A DNA stretch of 33,869 nucleotides from a virus. The notes beneath the pieces are model-generated. The model had not been told where the DNA came from. It made no database searches and saw only the letters and a program-made list of their open reading frames with translations. A program made the position numbers and the translations under genes. Location: IMG/VR virus record IMGVR_UViG_3300020472_000089, positions 1 through 33,869 of that record; one strand, written 5' to 3'. Shown here piece by piece: positions 24,482-31,595 of this stretch. Position 1 is the stretch's first letter. Each line of letters starts with the position of its first letter.

Positions 24482-25393
24482 TCAGTCCTCCTCGGCTAAA
24501 GATTGAAAGTAAGATAACGTGTCATCTTCAGAAGAGGGTGCTGTAGTAGCAACCTTCTGTCTAAACTCTGTGACCTCCTTACCCCATGATCCTCTACCTT
24601 CAGACTCAGACTCAACTGTCTCCTGATCTACCACTGGACGTGGTGCAGCAGTTGACTTGAGTACCAACTCAAGTCGAGACTTAAGTTGTTCATATGATTT
24701 AAAGTTCTTAGGATCTTCAAACTCAGCTAAAGAGTAACCTTTCTTCCAGATTTCTTCTAGTTGACCATCTTCAAAATCTCCAAGGACTCCTGCAGCAGCG
24801 AACTCTGACTTATCATAGTTCCAATATCCATCTACCTTTCTGATCTTCAGTTTGAAGTCAGCACCCTTCCAGAAATTGAAAGGATCGATAGGTGACTCAT
24901 CTGCGAATGCAGGTTGCATTGCTTCGACTAACTTGTCAAAGATCTTCTTACCATACTTATATAAGAAGACTCTACCTTCGTTCTCTGGGTGTGCAGGGTC
25001 TGACACAACATAGATGTTAGAGTAGTAAGAAAGCTTACGCTTCTGTGCTCTAGCAACTGCTTTGTCTGACTCTTTTCCACTGTTCCAGAGTTCTCTATTA
25101 AGTTCACCAACGGGATCATTATTACCGAGAGTAGTAAGACTATTCTCAATGTACCACTGACCCTGTGGTCCCTTAAACGCATGACTCCATATCTTTGCCC
25201 AAGGCATATCCTCACCATCTGGTGCAGGAAGGAATCTAATGACTGCGTAACCATTACCTGACTTGTCTAACTCAGGTTTCCATAGACGCTCATCTGCGCC
25301 TGTCTGTGTGGGCTGATTCAGTTTTTCTATCTCTTGTGTGAGTCTAGCAAGTGAATTACCAGAACTAGCCTTCTTTAAAGAAGCAAAAGACAT
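24482..25393 (-). CDS. 32: Single-stranded DNA-binding protein gp32, 303 aa
   Basis: T4 gp32 homologue. The N-terminal basic/Ser self-association segment (SFASLKKASSGNSLARLTQE) precedes a DNA-binding core (WKPELDKSGNGYAVIRFLPA, WAKIWSHAFKGPQGQWYIEN, SNIYVVSDPAHPENEGRVFL). An acidic tail (SSEDDTLSYFQSLAEED) recruits other replication proteins. There is no cysteine, so the T4 zinc site is absent. ATG at 25393 chosen because of GGAGAA 8 nt upstream; the longer frame from 25447 lacks a ribosome site and adds unrelated residues. It is followed by a terminator and preceded by a structured leader. Confidence 0.9.
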   Translation of the reverse strand: MSFASLKKASSGNSLARLTQEIEKLNQPTQTGADERLWKPELDKSGNGYAVIRFLPAPDGEDMPWAKIWSHAFKGPQGQWYIENSLTTLGNNDPVGELNRELWNSGKESDKAVARAQKRKLSYYSNIYVVSDPAHPENEGRVFLYKYGKKIFDKLVEAMQPAFADESPIDPFNFWKGADFKLKIRKVDGYWNYDKSEFAAAGVLGDFEDGQLEEIWKKGYSLAEFEDPKNFKSYEQLKSRLELVLKSTAAPRPVVDQETVESESEGRGSWGKEVTEFRQKVATTAPSSEDDTLSYFQSLAEED

Positions 25394-25425
25394 AATCGTA
25401 TTCTCCGTATTGTGTAGTGTATAGG

Positions 25426-25449
25426 TGCTACTGTATGATCGTAGCATAC
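25426..25449 (-). promoter_or_regulatory. Hairpin or pseudoknot-like element in the gp32 leader, possible autoregulatory operator
   Basis: Minus-strand TGCTAC pairs with GTAGCA six bases long around a 9-nt loop. GTATG and CATAC can also pair, overlapping and crossing the first stem. The leader from there to the ribosome site is almost free of G. In T4, gp32 represses its own translation by binding a leader pseudoknot and the unstructured RNA after it, at a similar distance from the start. The function here is inferred; loop lengths are tight for a classical pseudoknot. Confidence 0.4.
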
Positions 25450-25457
25450 TATTTATA
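25450..25457 (-). promoter_or_regulatory. T4-type late promoter box TATAAATA upstream of gp32
   Basis: Exact T4 late box, 56 nt before the gp32 ATG. Its TAA is the stop codon (25453-25455) of the DUF1825 gene. A transcript started 6 nt downstream would lack the 5' arm of the leader stem. Confidence 0.5.
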
Positions 25458-25785
25458 AGGAGTCAAGCTCCTTGTTTCTGGCATCGTTTAGGGTAGATAC
25501 CATAGCATCCATGCACGCTCCAAGGTCTGTGAAACCAAACGCTTGAGACATTGCATTGATCCTTCCCTTCATGTCAGAAGCCTCTGGATCAGTTGATGCT
25601 GCTAGGCATAGTCTAGTGTAAAATATCCTTTGCTTCTCAATCAATTCTTCACAGTCATCTATGTGTGCAAACTTTTGATCCTTAGACATGTGTCCAAGTC
25701 TTCCTGTCATAACTGCTACGTTTTGGTACGTCGTAAATATATCCTGCAGGTTCTCTTGAACCTGCTCCGACTTAAAAAAACTCAC
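25453..25785 (-). CDS. DUF1825 family protein, 110 aa
   Basis: The N-terminus SFFKSEQVQENLQDIFTTYQ and the later segment EELIEKQRIFYTRLCLA match my memory of DUF1825, a small helical family of cyanobacteria and their phages (phrases such as FF-SE-VQ and YRIFxxR). Molecular function unknown. The start is a GTG at 25785 overlapping the gp33 stop (GTGA), so it is coupled to gp33. It occupies the place between gp33 and gp32 where T4 has the helicase loader gene 59; there is no sequence sign that it is gp59. Confidence 0.7.
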   Translation of the reverse strand: MSFFKSEQVQENLQDIFTTYQNVAVMTGRLGHMSKDQKFAHIDDCEELIEKQRIFYTRLCLAASTDPEASDMKGRINAMSQAFGFTDLGACMDAMVSTLNDARNKELDSL

Positions 25786-26042
25786 AATGGTAAGACCCCC
25801 TTTGATGATGCTTTCATATAATTTAAACGCTGTGCTTCATGCTTCAAGCGTTCCTTTAATGGTTTAGAGACTAGTTTAGGAACAGTTTCCAATTCAATTT
25901 CATTCTCTTGACAGTAAGTTACTACTGCCTCAATGTATGTAATTAAACCATCACTCTTCTTTACGAGTCGTTCAATTTCTTGAGAAAACTTAGTAGGTGT
26001 TAGAAAACTGTCGTCAGCAGCCTTGATTTGTTCTTTAGGCAT
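25782..26042 (-). CDS. 33: Late promoter transcription accessory protein gp33-like, 86 aa
   Basis: The sequence FSQEIERLVKKSDGLITYIE, AVVTYCQENEIELETVPKLV and LKERLKHEAQRLNYMK resembles the T4 late-transcription coactivator family (Trans_coact). In T4, gp33 bridges RNA polymerase and the sliding clamp to activate TATAAATA promoters. Those promoters are abundant in this window. ATG at 26042 chosen: it lies in the stop of the exonuclease gene and gives the family-size protein; the open frame continues upstream without family resemblance. Hydrophobic C-terminus (VLPL) could be the clamp-contacting end. Confidence 0.7.
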   Translation of the reverse strand: MPKEQIKAADDSFLTPTKFSQEIERLVKKSDGLITYIEAVVTYCQENEIELETVPKLVSKPLKERLKHEAQRLNYMKASSKGVLPL

Positions 26043-26718
26043 TGGTTTTTCCCCTAACAAAGTCCTCAATGTATGATTTGAGTAGTTGTAAATAGTCATC
26101 AAGATTGTACTTCTGAAAAACTTGAGTAGATCCTTCTTCAGTTGCGATGAGTGTGACAATTTTCTTGACCTCAATACCTGATCGTTCGAGGAACATCGCT
26201 GCGTATGCAGTCTCTTGAACAAAATAATGTTCGATGTAACTCTCTCGTTTTACTTTGGTTGAAGTTTTAAAATCGATTACTGCTAACTCACCGTCAAACT
26301 CACCGATGCAGTCTACACGACCAGCAAGACCAAGATAATGAGAGTAAAGAAAGGTTTCTAAACAATGTATCTTGTTAATTCGATTGAGTTCTGACTTAGC
26401 GGACTGAAACATTCTAACAGATAATGGATTATTTTCCAAGTAACTGTCAAGATTTAAAACACCGTTGATATAATCCTCGGTGATACTATGGAATGCAGTA
26501 CCCCTTTGAGTTGTTCTAGCTGTAATTCGATTAGCCTCTTCTTCACCAATACGTGCTCTCCAAGATTTGAAGAACTCTGCGTTCTTAAACGATGTGATTG
26601 AGGTAATACTCGGATAATATTTATCAGCACCAGGTATGGGGTAGAACCTGACACCATCTTTGCTCACTGCTTCGACCTCAGTAGCATTGAGATCGACATC
26701 AACAAAAGAAAAAGTCAT
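26035..26718 (-). CDS. PD-(D/E)XK exonuclease, MGME1-like, 227 aa
   Basis: A catalytic PD-(D/E)XK core is visible: Asp136 in GRVD, Asp149-x-Lys151 in VIDFKTS, Gln168 in VQETAYA, and the preceding RGTAFHSITEDY helix with His77. The N-terminal YPSITSITSFKNAEFFKSWR is typical of the RecB-like single-strand exonucleases that cyanophages carry and that resemble mitochondrial MGME1. Probably acts in phage DNA processing or host DNA degradation. It abuts phoH upstream and overlaps gp33 downstream, within the replication and transcription block. Confidence 0.82.
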   Translation of the reverse strand: MTFSFVDVDLNATEVEAVSKDGVRFYPIPGADKYYPSITSITSFKNAEFFKSWRARIGEEEANRITARTTQRGTAFHSITEDYINGVLNLDSYLENNPLSVRMFQSAKSELNRINKIHCLETFLYSHYLGLAGRVDCIGEFDGELAVIDFKTSTKVKRESYIEHYFVQETAYAAMFLERSGIEVKKIVTLIATEEGSTQVFQKYNLDDYLQLLKSYIEDFVRGKTNA

Positions 26719-27486
26719 TTAGAAACCTAAATTGTATTTTGAGATTAGATAAGATCTAACTAAACCAGAGCGAACAATATCATCTATACCAAACTCAATA
26801 CAGGTGAAAACATCTTTCATGTTCTCAACTATCTTGATGAAGTCTGATATACCTGAAGTCTCTTTCTCTCTTGTCAAGTCTGTTTGATTAACATCACCAC
26901 AGAACATGATCTTAGAGTCCTCACCTATGCGAGTGATCATTGAATCAAGTTCATGGAAGTTCAAGTTACTGAACTCATCTACAATAACGATAGTGCTATC
27001 AAGAGTAACACCACGAATAAAACTTGTAGACCAGAAATCAATTGTATCTTGCGCTCTGAGGTTGTCATAGAGCATCTCAAACGAGTTGTCATCAGGCATA
27101 CTAAACATATACCTTACCATATTTTTGTATGGTATCTGATAGAGATAGGACTTGTCCTCATGGTCACCTGGTAGGAAACCAATCTCTCTAGTAGGAACTA
27201 ATGACCTTACAATAACTATTTTATCATATGGTGTCGTTACGTCAAGTACTTCTTGCAATGCCAAATATAATGTGATAAATGTTTTACCTGTACCTGCGGC
27301 ACCGTGCAGTAAAACATTCTTACCTTCCTTGTAAGCCTTAAAGACAGATTCTTGGTTATCAGTCAGAGGTTTGATCTCTGCCATGTAACCCTTATCTATA
27401 GGCTTTTTTCTTTTCATTTTCTTGGCACTCATACCATTAGAATGACCATTGCCATTACCGTTAGTTTTCTTTCTTGCTCTTGGCAT
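26719..27486 (-). CDS. phoH: PhoH-like P-loop ATPase, 255 aa
   Basis: After a basic, Asn/Gly-rich N-terminus (residues 1-30) comes a typical PhoH core: LTDNQESVFKAYKEGKNVLL, Walker A GAAGTGKT at 62-69, VRSLVPTREIGFLPGD, Walker B IVIVDE (170-171) and sensor GDVNQTDL. PhoH is one of the most common genes of marine phages; its biochemical role is uncertain (ATPase, possible RNA helicase/endonuclease partner). It immediately precedes the exonuclease gene (stop and next start adjoin). Confidence 0.93.
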   Translation of the reverse strand: MPRARKKTNGNGNGHSNGMSAKKMKRKKPIDKGYMAEIKPLTDNQESVFKAYKEGKNVLLHGAAGTGKTFITLYLALQEVLDVTTPYDKIVIVRSLVPTREIGFLPGDHEDKSYLYQIPYKNMVRYMFSMPDDNSFEMLYDNLRAQDTIDFWSTSFIRGVTLDSTIVIVDEFSNLNFHELDSMITRIGEDSKIMFCGDVNQTDLTREKETSGISDFIKIVENMKDVFTCIEFGIDDIVRSGLVRSYLISKYNLGF

Positions 27487-27489
27487 ATT

Positions 27490-27720
27490 TTAAGTAAACC
27501 TCGATAGGTTTGAACGTGGATGTGCTGCTTGGACTTTAGACATTACTTCTTTAAATCCATCATCAGCTTTAGGTTTGCCATACATATGACCACCTATACC
27601 TGCGTTCCAGTCCTTATCCCAGTCGGGATTGTCCTTTCTCCATTTATCATAATTTGCCATAGTCAGGTTGAGTTCTTTTTTCTCACCTGTGCTTTTATTT
27701 ATTACGGGATATGTTGGCAT
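27490..27720 (-). CDS. FmdB-like small protein lacking zinc cysteines, 76 aa
   Basis: It begins MPTYPVINKSTGEKKELNLT, then MANYDKWRKDNPDWDKDWNA. The MPTY start and DW-x-KDW phrase recall the small FmdB-related proteins of cyanophages, but the usual CxxC zinc ribbon is absent (no cysteine). ATG at 27720 chosen for AGGAGG about 6 nt upstream. It follows ho1 by 2 nt and precedes phoH by 3 nt. Function unknown. Confidence 0.65.
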   Translation of the reverse strand: MPTYPVINKSTGEKKELNLTMANYDKWRKDNPDWDKDWNAGIGGHMYGKPKADDGFKEVMSKVQAAHPRSNLSRFT

Positions 27721-27722
27721 GA

Positions 27723-28397
27723 CTACCTCCTTAAAAATCCTAGAAGAAGTTTCCACAATCCCTTTGTGGAACTTCCTTGTATCTCATCAAACAAATACAT
27801 GTTAAGACGGAATGCATAGTTCGCTTCAGTTATTATAGCATTCTTTTGCTCATTTGTAAGGGGCATCTGATCTAATTGTTTCCGATACCTGTTCTTCCAC
27901 TCCTTAGCATCCTTTATGTGGGGGAAATCATAGAACCATAACCCCTCACCTCTTGGATTATTCAATGCTTTCTCTGCTATACCTCTGAGTATCTTACCAC
28001 CAGATAGGTCACCAATGTACCTAGTATAATGATGTGCTATCAATAGGTATGGATCATCAGTAGCAATCTGATTAATCCTATAGCAATATGTGTTACATGC
28101 TTCAGTAGGTATCTGTAATGATCTCCACTGAGGACCATAATAAAATCTGAGATCTCTCTCCAGTTCATTTACACGTTCAACTTCTGGATAGTATATTGAT
28201 TTAACTAAAGGATCTTTAGTCTCTCTAATACAGTTCTCCATTGTCTGATAGACATAGTAGAAATTAGTAAGGAGTTGACGATACTGTTCAGGATCTACAA
28301 CACCCTTAAGGAATCCAGAAACAAACTTAGTGTTCTCTGCTGCTGAATGAGACTTACTTGTCCCCTCCTTCAATTCTTTTGAAAATAGTTCTACCAT
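27723..28397 (-). CDS. ho1: Heme oxygenase Ho1, 224 aa
   Basis: Heme oxygenase signature: proximal His17 in SKSHSAAENTKFV, distal helix GDLSGGK (127-133), LIAHHYTRYIGD before it and a C-terminal NEAN-type segment (ITEANYAFRLN). The enzyme opens heme to biliverdin IX-alpha, feeding phycobilin synthesis with host ferredoxin as reductant. Many cyanophages pair it with pebS or pcyA; none is seen in this window. The ATG overlaps the thyX stop by 7 nt. Confidence 0.95.
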   Translation of the reverse strand: MVELFSKELKEGTSKSHSAAENTKFVSGFLKGVVDPEQYRQLLTNFYYVYQTMENCIRETKDPLVKSIYYPEVERVNELERDLRFYYGPQWRSLQIPTEACNTYCYRINQIATDDPYLLIAHHYTRYIGDLSGGKILRGIAEKALNNPRGEGLWFYDFPHIKDAKEWKNRYRKQLDQMPLTNEQKNAIITEANYAFRLNMYLFDEIQGSSTKGLWKLLLGFLRR

Positions 28398-29023
28398 TCT
28401 AATGCCTCAGCGATAATAGGAAATTCTGTTGTAAATATATCTCTACATGCTTCTGCAATTTCCATGTGCTCTTTCTGAGTTCCATGTGCAGAGCGTAGAT
28501 CTACGTAGTGTATCCAAGAACGAATACTCCCTGTCATATATAACCGAGTTGGTGTGGACAGTGGCAGTACAAACCGAGCACACTCCTTTGCTATACCAGC
28601 ATGAAGCATACTCTTATAGAGATCTATTCCCGCATCGAAATGTTTTCTCATTTCCTTATTGAATCTTTCAACTGTTGCTGGATCTACATCGTCAATACTA
28701 TTCTGTCTGTTCTTAGTGTCTTGACTACGCAATTCAGGTAGAGGAATATCCTCTCTTATATGAGAGACATCCTGATACCTCTGTGAAAATTCTTGATAAG
28801 TAAACGATCTGTGTCTTAAAATCTGAGCAGCAAGACCACGAGTAGTTTCAATCTCTACTGTCATGTGTGCCTGTTCAAAGACACTCCAATGACCATGATT
28901 GATACAATACTTGAGTAGACCTGCTACTTTAGGATTGTCCTGATTGTCTGGGTTACTAACACGAGCAATGTATCCAATAGTTTGCTCTGCGTCAGGTGTT
29001 TTACTGATTAATTTTACTTTCAT
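28391..29023 (-). CDS. thyX: Flavin-dependent thymidylate synthase ThyX
   Basis: ThyX signature RHR-x7-S is present at residues 70-80 (RHRSFTYQEFSQR). Other family parts are GHWSVFEQAHMTVEIETTRG, ECARFVLPLSTPTRLYMTGS and SWIHYVDLR. It converts dUMP to dTMP with methylene-tetrahydrofolate and FAD, supplying phage DNA synthesis. ATG at 29023 chosen; an in-frame TTG at 29032 would add three residues. The start lies inside the end of the preceding small membrane-protein gene, so translation is coupled. Confidence 0.95.
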   Translation of the reverse strand: MKVKLISKTPDAEQTIGYIARVSNPDNQDNPKVAGLLKYCINHGHWSVFEQAHMTVEIETTRGLAAQILRHRSFTYQEFSQRYQDVSHIREDIPLPELRSQDTKNRQNSIDDVDPATVERFNKEMRKHFDAGIDLYKSMLHAGIAKECARFVLPLSTPTRLYMTGSIRSWIHYVDLRSAHGTQKEHMEIAEACRDIFTTEFPIIAEALEW

Positions 29024-29246
29024 TTTTATCAAAAAGGATACGTGACATAGTGAATAGAGCTAGAGATTGTAGGTAACCTATAGGTGGTAGACCAAATATT
29101 CCAGGAACACACCAGTTCCATAGTTGCCATAGTATAACAGGTTTAAAGATAAAGTTTACTAGAGATCCAACTGCTTCAAGGTTCTCTTGGTTCTTTATCT
29201 CCTCTTCTGTTTTTTCTTTACCACGTTTATCAAAGTAAACAGTCAT
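29001..29246 (-). CDS. Small membrane protein, 81 aa
   Basis: Starts MTVYFDKRGKEKTEEEIKNQ (charged), then two hydrophobic stretches (LVNFIFKPVILWQLWNWCVP and YLQSLALFTMSRILF). No family recognised. ATG at 29246 chosen for the strong AGGAGGGAGGA upstream and the ATGA overlap with the preceding stop. It overlaps the thyX start by 23 nt. Confidence 0.65.
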   Translation of the reverse strand: MTVYFDKRGKEKTEEEIKNQENLEAVGSLVNFIFKPVILWQLWNWCVPGIFGLPPIGYLQSLALFTMSRILFDKNESKINQ

Positions 29247-29524
29247 TCTTCCTCCCTCCTTTTTCTTTTTGGTTTGGGTTTGGGTGTAGATTGAACGTTC
29301 CATTGTGATGGTTTTACCATGCCTCCTGATTGTCTAAACGTCACGAAGTCTTTTTTGTAAGCATCATAATAGTGGTCAAATAAATCTACCTCCTTGGTGG
29401 CAATTGCCAAATCGTATTTTTTCTCACCTTCCTTGTTATACTCTACAAGATAACAAGTGTACGGGAGTTTCCTATCTGCAGCATCTTCAAGCGTGCAGTC
29501 CTCTTTAATAACGGTAACCGTCAT
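29243..29524 (-). CDS. Hypothetical protein with basic tail, 93 aa
   Basis: Folded part MTVTVIKEDCTLEDAADRKL then PYTCYLVEYNKEGEKKYDLA, followed by a Lys/Arg/Pro tail (STPKPKPKRKRREEE), which could bind nucleic acid. The tail-coding DNA doubles as the purine-rich ribosome site of the next gene. The ATG at 29524 overlaps the previous TGA (ATGA); a frame start at 29539 is less likely. Function unknown. Confidence 0.65.
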   Translation of the reverse strand: MTVTVIKEDCTLEDAADRKLPYTCYLVEYNKEGEKKYDLAIATKEVDLFDHYYDAYKKDFVTFRQSGGMVKPSQWNVQSTPKPKPKRKRREEE

Positions 29525-29988
29525 GAACGATTGCCCCATTCAATAGATGGGAATGCTTCTTGAATAACTGCCTTAGTAATACGCTTATACTTAGAGGTCA
29601 TCTGACCATCCTTAACTAAGCATATTAATTCTGCTTCTTCAGCAGATAGACCTTCAAGTAATTGAATAAACATTGACTCACGTTTGAGACCAGACAGACT
29701 ATCCTGTCCACCCTTAACAAAGCGGAACAAACCTCTTGCTTCCTGCTCTAGACGGGTGTGATCCGTTCCTGCGGGTGCATCATTAGGTGTGTAAGGAACA
29801 GAGCCTTCAGGGATCAAAGAGACCACACTGTCATCAAAATTCCAAATCAATAGAGACCTAAGTGCTTGACTATTATGCTGCTTTAACAGCTTAATCTTCT
29901 CAGCTTTGGTCTTAGCATTTGAGACCTTACGTAAGATCTCTGATAGTAGTAACCGTGAGTTACTATTTTCAAGTTGTTGTGTTGCCAT
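29521..29988 (-). CDS. DUF6433-like conserved phage protein, 155 aa
   Basis: The order LLSEILRKVSNAKTKAEKIK, ALRSLLIWNFDDSVVSLIPE, VPYTPNDAPAGTDHTRLEQE, FVKGG and FIQLLEGLSAEEAELICLVK, ending in EAFPSIEWG, matches a protein I recall as conserved in many T4-like marine phages and annotated DUF6433. Mostly helical; function unknown. ATGA overlap with the next gene. Confidence 0.7.
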   Translation of the reverse strand: MATQQLENSNSRLLLSEILRKVSNAKTKAEKIKLLKQHNSQALRSLLIWNFDDSVVSLIPEGSVPYTPNDAPAGTDHTRLEQEARGLFRFVKGGQDSLSGLKRESMFIQLLEGLSAEEAELICLVKDGQMTSKYKRITKAVIQEAFPSIEWGNRS

Positions 29989-29994
29989 AATTAG

Positions 29995-30228
29995 TTAATC
30001 ATCATCATCGGATTCATACTCATTCCAGATGTTGTTCTCTTTACGAATGTAAATTAGTTCGTCATGAATCATGTTGCCATCTTCATCGAACATCTCTGGG
30101 TGTGTAACAGACTTAGCATAGGCAGCGTTTTCGATGTAATCTTCAACGTATCCTTTTGCTAACCATGAGACAGTTATTCCAAGAATAAAAGCACCAATAA
30201 TAGTTAAAACGACTAGTGCAATTTCCAT
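29995..30228 (-). CDS. Membrane-anchored acidic protein, 77 aa
   Basis: N-terminal transmembrane helix at residues 3-25 (IALVVLTIIGAFILGITVSW), then a hydrophilic domain (EDYIENAAYAKSVTHPEMFD) ending in an acidic tail (EYESDDDD). Unknown function. Late promoter ACTAAATA is 22 nt upstream of the ATG and GGAG precedes it, so it may begin a late transcript continuing into the next genes. Confidence 0.65.
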   Translation of the reverse strand: MEIALVVLTIIGAFILGITVSWLAKGYVEDYIENAAYAKSVTHPEMFDEDGNMIHDELIYIRKENNIWNEYESDDDD

Positions 30229-30248
30229 AGGATTCTCCTCAGCTATTT

Positions 30249-30878
30249 TTATTTAGTATTGAAAAAGAAAGTCAATGCTAATCGTGAGTCATCAAAGTCC
30301 TTACCGAAGTAAGTACCAGGAGCATGAGGAACCTTGCCCTCATACACTACTAGTCTGTTGTAGTAGTTATGAATCCGATGAATGGTCTCAAAATGTTGGG
30401 CATTCCATTCGGTCTTTAGGACGTTAAAAGATTCAATGATCCTCTTATCAGAGGTAGCACTAGCATCTTTATAACGTTGCCCAATCTTTGCATTGACTAG
30501 TCTTCTACCAATTAAGGTACCAGACTCTTCTGGACAAGGGTTCTTAGGGTTAAGATAAATCAACCCTGATAATTGGTCAGCATCAGTATGATAGAGACCA
30601 CATTTATGGATACCTGGAACAAGATGATAGTATGCATGAAACATATCTATCTCTAATTCCAAACCCGTTTCAAGTTCAGTGCGAATGTATTGCACTAAAC
30701 CTGAGTCTACCTTGGATCTTATACCAGGATAGGTTGGGTTCCCATCAGTAATAACATTGTCATGTTCTTTCTTAAGAGTTTCTAAACCAAGATCTCTGAC
30801 ACCACCAGCATAAGGAAAGAATATATCCTTAAACCGATAGTTTTTATCAGGTTCACCTCGCTCCCCCTCACCAGACAT
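30249..30878 (-). CDS. 2OG-Fe(II) oxygenase-like protein, 209 aa
   Basis: Iron and 2-oxoglutarate motifs are visible in the C-terminal half: His-x-Asp in GLYHTDADQLSGLIYLNP, distal His in GKVPHAPGTYFGKDFDDSRL and Arg just after. It is the fourth such protein in the window. The start at 30878 has AGGGGGAG 8 nt upstream and lies just past the previous stop. An ATG at 30956 would add 26 residues and overlap the previous gene by 50 nt, and is the alternative. Substrate unknown. Confidence 0.75.
   Translation of the reverse strand: MSGEGERGEPDKNYRFKDIFFPYAGGVRDLGLETLKKEHDNVITDGNPTYPGIRSKVDSGLVQYIRTELETGLELEIDMFHAYYHLVPGIHKCGLYHTDADQLSGLIYLNPKNPCPEESGTLIGRRLVNAKIGQRYKDASATSDKRIIESFNVLKTEWNAQHFETIHRIHNYYNRLVVYEGKVPHAPGTYFGKDFDDSRLALTFFFNTK
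30250..30256 (-). promoter_or_regulatory. Late promoter box CTAAATA
   Basis: CTAAATA (8-mer ACTAAATA) 22 nt before the ATG at 30228; overlaps the TAA stop of the oxygenase gene. Confidence 0.5.
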
Positions 30879-30906
30879 ACGCTGGTCTCCCCCTAATCTA
30901 TTCCAA

Positions 30907-31251
30907 TTAGAGAGAGGATTGATTCGAGGGTCGATTTCTCTCATACTGCCAGGCATCTCTTAATATCCCATGTAAATAATCTCTAATCCTTTTGGCTCTT
31001 GGTTTCCCAAGGTGACCGTATGCTTCTTGGAGTTGTAAGTGATCGGAATCAGTTCCACCTTCAAGGTATGCATCTAAATCAGAGATGGTTAAAGCCAGAG
31101 TAGCAGCAGTAGAAGAATTTATGAACTCTAGTACTAAACCACGGGTTGCTCTGACTTGTGTCAAATAATTATAGCATCTAAATGGAAATTTGTCATCCAT
31201 AAATGCTGCATCGATAGCATGTTCTATCAATTCACATAACTCATCCGTCAT
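30907..31251 (-). CDS. Hypothetical protein, 114 aa
   Basis: Helical, with no recognised family. It contains LCELIEHAIDAAFMDDKFPF, AATLALTISDLDAYLEG and the basic C-terminal helix HLGKPRAKRIRDYLHGILRD. Its ATG overlaps the glutaredoxin stop by 1 nt (TGATG). Located between glutaredoxin and a 2OG oxygenase. Confidence 0.6.
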   Translation of the reverse strand: MTDELCELIEHAIDAAFMDDKFPFRCYNYLTQVRATRGLVLEFINSSTAATLALTISDLDAYLEGGTDSDHLQLQEAYGHLGKPRAKRIRDYLHGILRDAWQYERNRPSNQSSL

Positions 31252-31487
31252 CAGATAATTTTATTTTCTCTCAGGTATTTAACAGTCTCCATACAACCAC
31301 CTAACTTCTCTGCATTCAATAATACTTGTGGAAATGTAGCACCGTCTCCAAACTCGCCGTAGAATGCTTCTCTGGAGTACTGATGATCCAATTTATATTC
31401 CCTATATGACAACGCCTTACCATCTAATACCTGTTTAATCTGCTTACAGTAGGGACAATCCTCTTTGGTGTAGACTGCAAAGTTCAT
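31251..31487 (-). CDS. Glutaredoxin, 78 aa
   Basis: Thioredoxin-fold glutaredoxin with active site Cys11-Pro-Tyr-Cys14 (YTKEDCPYCKQIKQVLDG), the cis-Pro53 loop ATFPQVLL and KLGGCMETVKYL at the end. It uses glutathione to reduce disulfides, for instance of a phage ribonucleotide reductase (T4 nrdC role), which is not in this window. ATG at 31487 with AGGACAGG upstream gives the family length; the frame is open farther upstream, into the terminator, without similarity. Confidence 0.88.
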   Translation of the reverse strand: MNFAVYTKEDCPYCKQIKQVLDGKALSYREYKLDHQYSREAFYGEFGDGATFPQVLLNAEKLGGCMETVKYLRENKII

Positions 31488-31540
31488 ACCTGTCCTCCTG
31501 TTATTCGTACTAACACCGATTAAAATATCCTTCATAGTTT

Positions 31541-31575
31541 TAAAATAAAAAAGGGTGGACAAATGCCCACCCTTT
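31541..31575 (-). terminator. Rho-independent terminator after the secreted beta-barrel-like gene
   Basis: Minus-strand stem AAAGGGTGG / CCACCCTTT with an 8-nt loop, followed by a T-rich tract, beginning 20 nt after the stop at 31596. Confidence 0.9.
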
Positions 31576-31595
31576 ATTTAGTTTATCTGATCGTA

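Noticed and set aside
24476-24483. GATAAATA overlapping the gp32 stop
   Set aside because: Fits N[A/C]TAAATA but the gp32 terminator lies between it and the next gene, 68 nt away, where a sigma70-like promoter is better placed.
25782-26222. Longer 146-codon frame containing gp33
   Set aside because: The first 60 residues are out-of-frame reading of the exonuclease gene; the family part begins at the ATG at 26042.
27692-27706. AATAAATA-like sequence within the FmdB-like gene
   Set aside because: It lies inside the codons for VINKS and is not near the start of another gene, so it is probably chance.
31575-31581. CTAAATA before the terminator at 31541-31575
   Set aside because: The transcript would run straight into the terminator hairpin; probably coincidental in A+T-rich flank.
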